Of a stretch of DNA of 41,563 nucleotides, positions 9,301 through 18,300 are shown piece after piece. Under the pieces are notes generated by a model, which did no database searches, had not been told where the DNA came from, and saw only the letters and a list, made by a program, of their open reading frames with translations. Position 1 is the first letter of the stretch; the number at the start of each line of letters is the position of its first letter. A program made the position numbers and the translations under genes. The stretch covers positions 1 to 41,563 of the forward strand of contig NZ_BDCF01000061.1 in the NCBI RefSeq assembly GCF_001613365.1. Direction: 5' to 3'. The DNA is from Nocardia xishanensis NBRC 101358 (GTDB lineage: Bacteria > Actinomycetota > Actinomycetes > Mycobacteriales > Mycobacteriaceae).

Positions 9301-12300
9301 GCCCTTCCGCTCACCGGCAACGGCAAGGTCGACCGGCGGGCGCTGCCCGAACCGACGGCCGACGCCGCGCCGCGCACGGCGGCGACGGAGGTCGAGGGCG
9401 CGCTGTGCGCGCTGTTCGCCGAGGTGCTCGGCGTGCCCGCGGTCGGAGCGGACGTCTCTTTCTTCGCACTCGGCGGCGATTCGATCCTGTCCATCCAGCT
9501 CGTCGCCCGGGGCCGGGCGGCCGGTCTGGTGTTCTCCGCGCGCGACGTGTTCGAGCACCCGACGCCCGCCGCGCTGGCGTCGGTGGTGAGCGCGCCAGGC
9601 GAGCGGACGGTGCTGGCCGAACTGCCGGGCGGCGGTGTGGGTTTCCTGCCGAGGACGCCGATCGTCGACTGGTTGCTGGAGCAGCCGGGTTGGCAGCGGT
9701 TCAGTCAGTCCATGGTGCTCGCCCTGCCCGCCGGGCTGAGCGAGCCCGAGCTCGTGCGCACCCTCGGCGCGGTGCTCGACCGGCACGACATGTTGCGCGC
9801 CAGGGTCGTTCGCGGCGGCTTGGAGGTCGCGCCGCCCGCGACGATCGCGCCCGAGTCGCTGCTCGTGCGCGTGCCGTGCCCCGAAATCGACTGCGTGGAT
9901 ACCGAATCCGTCGTAGGCGATGCCGCCGCGCGGCTGGCGCCCGACGCGGGCGTCATGGTCGCCGCGACCTGGCTCGATCCGGGACAGGATGGCGCCGGTC
10001 TGCTCGTCCTGGTCATCCATCACCTGGCCGTCGACGCGGTGTCATGGCGCATCCTGATCGCCGATTTGATCTCCGCCTGGGCGCAGGTGCGCGCGGACGA
10101 GACACCCGAGCTGCCGTCCGTCGGCACCTCCATGCGCACGTGGGCGCACGCCCTCACCGAGGCGGCGACGACCGGACCGTGGACCGCCGAGGCCGACTAC
10201 TGGGCCGCCGTGCTCGCCACCCCCGATCCGCCGCTCGGCCGCCGGGGGCTCGACCCGGTGGTCGACACCGGCGACACCCTCGACCGCCTCGAACTGAGCC
10301 TGCCCGCGGCGACCACCGCGACGCTGCTCGACCGGCTGCCTGCGGCCTATCGCTGCGGTATGGAAGAGGCGCTGCTCGCCGCGCTGGTCACGGCGCTGGC
10401 GGACCATCGTGGGCGGACAGGTCCCGCGCTGGTCATGCTGGAGCGGCACGGCCGCGACGAGGCCGCCGTCCCCGGCGCCGACCTCTCCCGCACCGTCGGC
10501 TGGTTCACCAGCCAGTTCCCCGTCCGGCTGGAGATCGGCGACGCCGATCCGCTGGACGCGCTCGCCACCGTCAAGGAACAGCTGCGCGCCGTCCCCCGCG
10601 GCGGCATCGGCTACGGCCTGCTGCGCCACTCGAACCCGGAGACCGCCACCACCCTCGGCGCGGCCCCACACCCGCAGCTCGGATTCAACTATCTCGGCCA
10701 GGTGGCCGAGGGCGATTCCGGCGCGACCCAGAACGCGGTGCCGTGGCTGCCGGTCTCGCTCGCCGCGAGTTTGGGTGGTGGCGGCGGCGAGCTGCCCGCC
10801 TCGGCAGTTCTCGCCGTCGACGCGGTGGTCGTCGAAAGTCCGAAAGGTTCGGTGCTGCAAGCGGTGTGGCGTTACGCCTCGGGGATCGTCGACGGCGTGG
10901 AGATGGAAGCGCTTGCCGGGAAATGGATCTCCGCGCTCGAGGAGCTGGCGAATCGGCTTGCCGAGCCCGACGCGGGCAAGCTGACGCCTTCCGATCTGCC
11001 TCTGGTCGCGGTCGGTCAGCGACAGCTGGACGCGTGGGCCGCAAGGTATCCCGCCATGACGGACGTGTGGCCGCTGGCTCCGCTCCAGCAGGGCCTGCTC
11101 TTCCACGCGCAACTGGCCGCAGGCCGCACCGACGAGTACGCGGTGCAGGCCGTGTTCGAATTCGACGGCGCCGTTGACATCGAACGCCTGGCGGCCGCCG
11201 CCACCGCGACCGTGCGCGCGCACGAGGCGCTGCGAACCGCGTTCGTGGCTGGCGCCGACGAGCCGGTGCAGATAGTGCTCGCCGACGTCGAGGTACCGTG
11301 GCGCACGGTGGACGTCGACCCCGCGGAATTCGACGCTTTCGCGGCCCGCGAGCTGGCCGCGCCGTTCGACACAGCGCAGCCGCCGCTGGTTCGGTTCGTG
11401 TGCGCGCGGTGCGGCGACGACGACATCCGGCTGCTCGTCACCAACCACCACCTGGTGCTCGACGGCTGGTCCATGCCGCTGCTGCTCGCCGAACTGCTCG
11501 CGCGATACGAAAGCGGCCGGGACGGAGCGGGTTTCCCGCCCTCGGTCTCCTACCGGAATTACCTGGAGTGGCTGACGCGCCGTGACCGCGCCGCGGCGAT
11601 GGCGGCGTGGACGGACGCGCTGTCCGGACTGTCCGGCCCGACGCTGGTCACCGCGGGCCGTACCCCGGTGCGAACCGGCTCGGGGAAACTGGATCTGGAG
11701 TTGTCGCTCGCGCCCGCGACCGCCATCGCCCTCCAGCGCATGGCGGCCGACCAAGGCGTCACCCTCAACACGGTGGTGCAGTGCGCATGGGGCCTGCTGC
11801 TCGCCGAGCTCACCGGCGAGACCGACATCGTCTTCGGCGCAACGGTTTCCGGCCGCCCTGCCGATCTCCCCGGCGCGGAGCGGATCGTCGGCATGATGGT
11901 CAACACCCTCCCGGTGCGCATCGCCCTCGATCCGGCCGAGCCGGTCGGGGACCTACTGCGCCGGGTCCAGCGCGAGCAGGGCGCGCTGCTCGACCACCAC
12001 ACTGCGGGCCTCACCGAGATCCAGTCCGCGACCGGGCTCGGCGTGCTGTTCGACACCGCCATCGTCTACGAGTCCTATCCGGTGGACGCCGCGGCCCTGC
12101 GCGGCGCCGCCGAGCACGCGGCGCTGCGGGTCCGCGATTTCCGCGGCCGCGACGGCACCCACTACCCGCTCTCGCTGGCCGCCCACGCGCGCGACACCCT
12201 GCGGCTGATCCTCAGCTGCGCCACCGGATTCTTCGACGCCGCCGAGGCGGACGCGATCGGCACGCGCCTGGTGCGGATGCTCGACCGGATGGCCACCGAC

Positions 12301-15300
12301 CCGGCGGGGCGGACCGCCGCCGTGAGCGGCGTCGATCGGGCCGAGGTGATCCGCTCCCGCCCGCAACCGACGCGGCTGCTGCCCGATCTGTTGCGCTGCG
12401 GCGCGCGCCCGAGCCGGGTCGCGGTCGAGGACGGCCCGTCGGCGCTCGACTACGCGGAACTCGACGCCCGGTCGAATCGCTTGGCCCGCAAGCTCATCGC
12501 GGCGGGGGCCGGTCCAGAGACCAGGGTGCTGCTCGCGCTGCCGCGGTCCGCCGACTGGTTCCTCGCGGTCTGGGCGATCGCGAAATCCGGCGCCGCGTTC
12601 GTCCCGGTCGACGTCGACCATCCCGAGGACCGTCTGGCGACGCTCGCCGCCGACAGCGGCGCGCCGCTCGGCATCACGATCGCGGAACATCGAGATCGAC
12701 TGCCCGGCACCGCGTCCTGGCTGCTGCTCGACGATCCGGTGTTGTCCGCCGAGCTGCCCGACCATTCCGACGCGCCGGTCGCCGACGCCGACCGGCCGCG
12801 TCCGCTGCGCGCGGAGCACCCCGCCTACCTGATCTACACCTCGGGATCCACCGGAACGCCCAAGGGCGTCATGGTGACCCATGCTGGACTCGCCGGCCTC
12901 GCGGTGGGCACGGCGGCGCGCATGCGGGCCAGGCCGGGCGATCGCGTCCTGCTCAGCATGAACCCGAACTTCGACGCCGCGACGCTGGTGTGGCTGTCCA
13001 CCTTCTACACCGGAGCCACCCTGGTCGTCGCGCCCGCGGCGGCGACCGCGGGCGACGAGTTGACGTCGGTGATCGTGGCGAACGAGGTGACTCACGTCAT
13101 CGCGCCTCCCGCCGTGCTGGCCACGCTCTCGACCGCCTCGTGGAACGGCGTGCGCACCGTGGTCACCGGCGGCGAGGTCTGCCCGCCCGAGCTCACCGCC
13201 CGTGTCGCCACGGGACGGTCGATGATGAACTCCTACGGCCCGGCTGAGGCGACCGTCGCCGCGACCTTCAGCGGGGCCCTCGTCCCCGGCGAGGTCGCGG
13301 GTCTCGGCGCGGCGATGCCAGGATTCGGCCTCGTCGTGCTCGACCGCTGGCTGCGGTCCGCACCGGTCGGGACGGTCGGTGAGCTGTACCTGATGGGCCC
13401 CGGCCTGGCACGCGGATACAACGGTCGCGCCGGGCTCACGGCCGGGCGGTTCGTGCCCAACCCGTTCGGCGCCCCTGGCGACCGGATGTACCGCACCGGC
13501 GACCTCGTCCGGCGCGTCTCGCGCAGCGGCCTGGAATACGTGGGCCGCAACGACTCCCAGGTGAAGCTGCACGGCATCCGGGTCGAGCCGGGCGAGGTCG
13601 ACGCGGCCTTGCGCGACCTGCCAGGGGTCGGGCTGGCGGTCACCGTGCCGCGGCGCGGGCCCACCGGCGATCTGGCGCTCGCGGCCTACGTGGCTCCGAC
13701 GGCGGGCGCCGAACTCGACGCCGCGCGCCTGCGCGACCATCTGGTCCGCCGCCTGCCCCGCCACCTGGTGCCCGCTGCGGTGACCGTCCTCGACGTCCTG
13801 CCGGTGACCGGCAACGGCAAGGTCGACGTGCGCGCGCTGCCCGAACCCGAAAGCGTCGCCGTGGAATACGTGGCCCCGATCGGCGTCGAGCGCGTCGTCG
13901 CGGAGGTCTTCGGCGCGGTGCTCGATCGTCCCGGCGTCGGCGCGTTCGACGACTTCTTCGCACTCGGCGGCGATTCGCTGTCCGCGACCAGGGTGACCGC
14001 CCGGCTCGGCGCCGCGCTCGACATCCAGGTCCCGGTCCGGCTGCTGTTCGAAGCGCCGACGGTGCGCGCGCTGGCCGCCCGGCTGCCCGCGGCGGGTGAC
14101 GGCGCGCGGCCGAGCATCGGACCACGCTCCGGCCCGCGACCCGAGCGGATTCCGCTCGCGCCCGCCCAGCAGCGGATGTGGTTCGTCAACCAGTACGACC
14201 CCGAATCCGGCGCGTACAACATCCCCGCCGTGCTCCGCCTGCGCGGCGATCTCGACGTGGCCGCACTGCGTTCGGCGCTGTCCGACGTGCTGGCCAGGCA
14301 CGAGGCGCTGCGCACCGTGTACCCGGCGCGCGACGGCGTCGGATACCAGGTGGTGTTGCCGCCGGACGCGCTGGAACTGGACCCGGACCCGACCCCGATC
14401 GCGGCGGACGAGCTGCCTGCGGTGGTACTCGACTGCGTCACAAAGGGTTTTGCCGTGGCATCCGAGGTTCCGTTGCGGCTGCGACTGTTCCGCGTCGCCG
14501 CCGACGAACACGTCCTCGTCGTGGTGGTGCACCACATCAGCGCCGACGGCTTCTCCATGGGTCCGCTCGCGAGAGATGTGCTCGCGGCCTACGCGGCGCG
14601 TTCGCGCGGCGCCGTCCCCGAATGGACCGAATTGCCGGTGCAATACGCGGATTACACACTCTGGCAACGCGAACGGCTCGGTTCACCCGACGACCCGGAA
14701 GCCCTGCTCGCCGCCCAGCTGGCTTACTGGACCAGCACCCTGAAGGGCATGCCCGACCGCCTCGAACTGCCCGCCGACCGACCGCGTCCTGCCATCCCGT
14801 CGCTGCGCGCGGGCACGGTGCTGCGCACCCTCGACGCCGAATCGGCCGCCGCGCTGGACGAACTCGGCCGGACGCACCACAGTTCGCTGTTCATGGTGTT
14901 GCACGCCGCGCTCGCGGCGTTGTTCGCCAGGCTCAGCGGCACATCGGACATCGCGATCGGCACGCCGGTCGCCGGTCGCGGCGCGGCCGAATTGGACGAC
15001 GTGGTCGGCATGTTCGTCAACACCGTCGTGCTGCGCACCGAGATCGACTCCGCCGCGTCTTTCGCCGAGCTGCTCGCCGGGACCCGGCGCACCGATCTGG
15101 ACGCCTTCGCGCACGCCGACATCCCGTTCGAGAGCCTGGTCGACGTGCTCGATCCGGCGCGCTCGGCGGCGCGGCATCCGCTGGTCCAGGTGATGCTGGT
15201 GTTCCAGAATCTCGCGCCGGTGGAACTCACGCTGCCCGACCTGCATGTGGCCGCCGTGGAACTGGAGCAGCAGAGCCTGCGCTTCGACCTGAGCGTCACG

Positions 15301-18300
15301 GTGGCGCCCGACGAGACGTCTGGACTGACGATCCGCTTCGGCTACGCCGCCGATCTGTTCGACCACGACACCGTCGAGCGGTTCGCGGACCGGTGGCTGC
15401 GGCTGCTGCGCGCCGTCGCAGCGGATCCCGAAGCGCCCGTGGGCGATATCGACCTGCTCGACCCGGAAGAGCGCGCGGCCCTCGCCATCCCGGCTCGCCC
15501 TTTGGCGGCCGAACCGACGGTGTTGCCTCGGCTGCTGGCCGACGCGGTGGCCGCCGATCCGGACGGCGTCGCGGTGGTCGACGGCGTCACCCGGCTCACC
15601 TACCGCGAACTCGACGAGCACTCCAACCGGTTGGCCCGGGTGCTCATCGGCGCGGGAGCGGGCCCGGAAGGGCTGGTCGCGATCGCCATCCGGCGTTCGC
15701 TGGACGCGGTGCTCGCGGTGTGGGCGGTGGCCAAGACCGGCGCCGCGTTCGTGCCGATCGACCCTGCTTATCCGGCCGAGCGGATCGCCCAGATCCTGGA
15801 CGATTCCGGGGCGCGGCTCGGGGTGACGGTCCGCGCCGTCGCGCCGTCGCTGCCCGGCTCGGGTTTCGATGACGTCGCGGAGACCTCCGGTGAGCCGCGG
15901 GTGCACTGGCTCGCCCTGGACGATCCGGCCACCACCGAGCTGGCGCACTCGGCCGCCGGTGCGCCGATCGACGCGGCCGAACGCAGCGCGCCGGTGCGTT
16001 GGCAGAACCCGGCTTACGTCATCTTCACCTCGGGTTCCACCGGACGACCCAAGGGCGTCGTCGTGACCCACGAGGGCCTGGCGAATATCGCTGTCGTTCA
16101 ACGCGATCGGATGCGGATCACCACGGACTCGCGAGTGCTCGCCGTAGCGTCCCCGAGCTTCGACGCAGCGGTGCTCGAACTGCTCATGGCCGTCGGCGCG
16201 GGTGGCGCGCTCGTCATCGCCGGTCCCACCGCCTTCGGCGGACCCGAACTCGGTGAGCTGCTCGCCCGCGAACGTATTTCGCACATCGCGCTGACGCCTT
16301 CCGCCCTGGGCTCGGTCGACTCCGCCGCACTCGGCCCCGAACCCGCACTGCGCGGCATCATCACGGGCGGCGAGCCGTGCCCGCCGGAACTGGTCGAGAA
16401 GTGGGCCGCGCCGGATCGCCTGCACTTCAACGACTACGGCCCGACCGAGACCACGATCTGGGCGACGGGCAGCGAGGCGCTGCGCCCCGGCGACGAAATC
16501 ACCATCGGCGGCCCCGCCCCCGGCCTCGCGGTTCGTGTGCTGGACGAGCGGCTGCACCCGGTGCCGGACGGCGTCGTCGGCGAACTGTATCTGTCCGGCC
16601 ATGCCCTCGCGCGCGGCTACCACGGCCGCTCCGGGCTGAGCGCCGTCCGATTCGTCGCCGATCCCTACGGCGCACCGGGGGAACGCATGTACCGCACCGG
16701 CGACCTGGTGCGCAGGCGCGACGGCGCACTCGACTACCTGGGCCGCGGCGACCTGCAGGTGAAGCTGCGCGGCCTGCGCATCGAGCTCGGCGAGATCGAG
16801 TCGGCGCTCGCGAGCGATCCCGCGGTGCACCAAGCGGCGGTGACGGTGTACACCGACCCGGCCGTCGGTGAGCTGCTGGTCGGCTACGTGGTGCCGCACA
16901 AGACGGAGTCGAACGAGGCTCCCGACGCAAGGGCGCTCGGCGCGGAGGCGCACGACGCCGCGCCCTCCGATGTCGCGACGATCGACCTGGAAGCGCTGAA
17001 AGCGTCTATCGCCCAGCGGCTTCCGTCGTACATGGCGCCCTCGGCGCTCGTCGTGCTCGACGCGCTGCCGCGCACCGCGAACGGCAAGCTGGACCGGAAC
17101 GCCCTCCCTGCCCCCGATATCAGGGCGGGTCGCTTCCGTGAGCCGAACACGCCCACCGAGCGCGTCGTCGCCGACACCTTCGGCGAGCTGCTCGGCGTGC
17201 CGCGGGTCGGACTGGACGACAACTTCTTCGCGCTCGGTGGCAATTCGCTGATCGCGACCCGCATCGCGGCCCGCCTCGGCGCCGCGCTGGACACTCGCGT
17301 TCCGGTGCGGATGGTGTTCGACGCACCGACCGTCGTCGAACTGGCCGAAGCGGTGCGCACCGCGGCCGCCGCCCCCGGTCCGCGACCGGGTCCGCGTCAT
17401 CGTCCCGCCCGTATTCCGCTCTCGGCGGCGCAGCGGCGGATGTGGTTCCTCAATCGGTACGACCCCGCGTCACCGGCGCACAACGTGCCCGTCGCGGCCG
17501 AGGTGGAAGGAGATCTGGATCCCGCGGTCCTCCAGACGGCGTTGATGGACGTGCTCGCCCGTCACGAGTCGCTGCGCACCGTGTATCCGGTGGACGCCGA
17601 AGGCCAGCCCTACCAGGACATCCGCGCCCTGGCGGAAGCCTATGTGCCGGTTCGCGTTTCCGACGTCGAGCCCGACGCGGTGCCTGGGCGGGTCGCCGCG
17701 GCGATCGCCGCGGGCTTCGACCTCACCGTCGAGCTACCGATCCGCGTCTCGCTGCTGCGGCTCGGTCCGCGGCGGGCGGTGCTGGTCGTGGTCATGCACC
17801 ACATCGCCTCCGACGGCTGGTCGCTTGCGCCGCTGACCCGCGACGTGATGATGGCCTTCATGGCTCGCCGCGCAGGCGCAGCGCCGTACTGGTCGCCGCT
17901 GCCGCTGCAATACGCCGACTACGCGCTGTGGCAGCAGGAACTGCTCGGCGCGGACGACGATCCCGACAGCGTCGCGCACCGGCAGCTGGAGTACTGGCGC
18001 GGCGCACTGGACGGATTACCCGATGTCTCGACCCTGCCGAGCGATCATCCGCGGCCCGCGATGTCCACCCACCGCGCCGGCGTGGTCGAGTTCGACATCG
18101 ATGCGGCGGTGCAGCAACGAATTCGGCAGATATGCCGGTGGCACGGCGTCAGCATCTTCATGGTCGCGCACGCCGCGCTGGCCGTGCTGCTCGGCAGGCT
18201 CTCCGATAAACAGGACGTGGCGATCGGCTCGGTCATCGCAGGGCGCGGCGACGGCGAACTCGACGACCTGGTCGGCATGTTCGTCAACACTCTGGTGTTG

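Noticed and set aside
5473..10023. Very long open frame (over 1500 codons) on the minus strand, antisense to the NRPS
   Set aside because: It is an antisense shadow of high-GC codon use. The translation is Arg/His/Gln-rich low-complexity sequence with no domain, while the plus strand gives a complete NRPS. The same holds for the long minus frames at 11953-14667 and 14683-17400.
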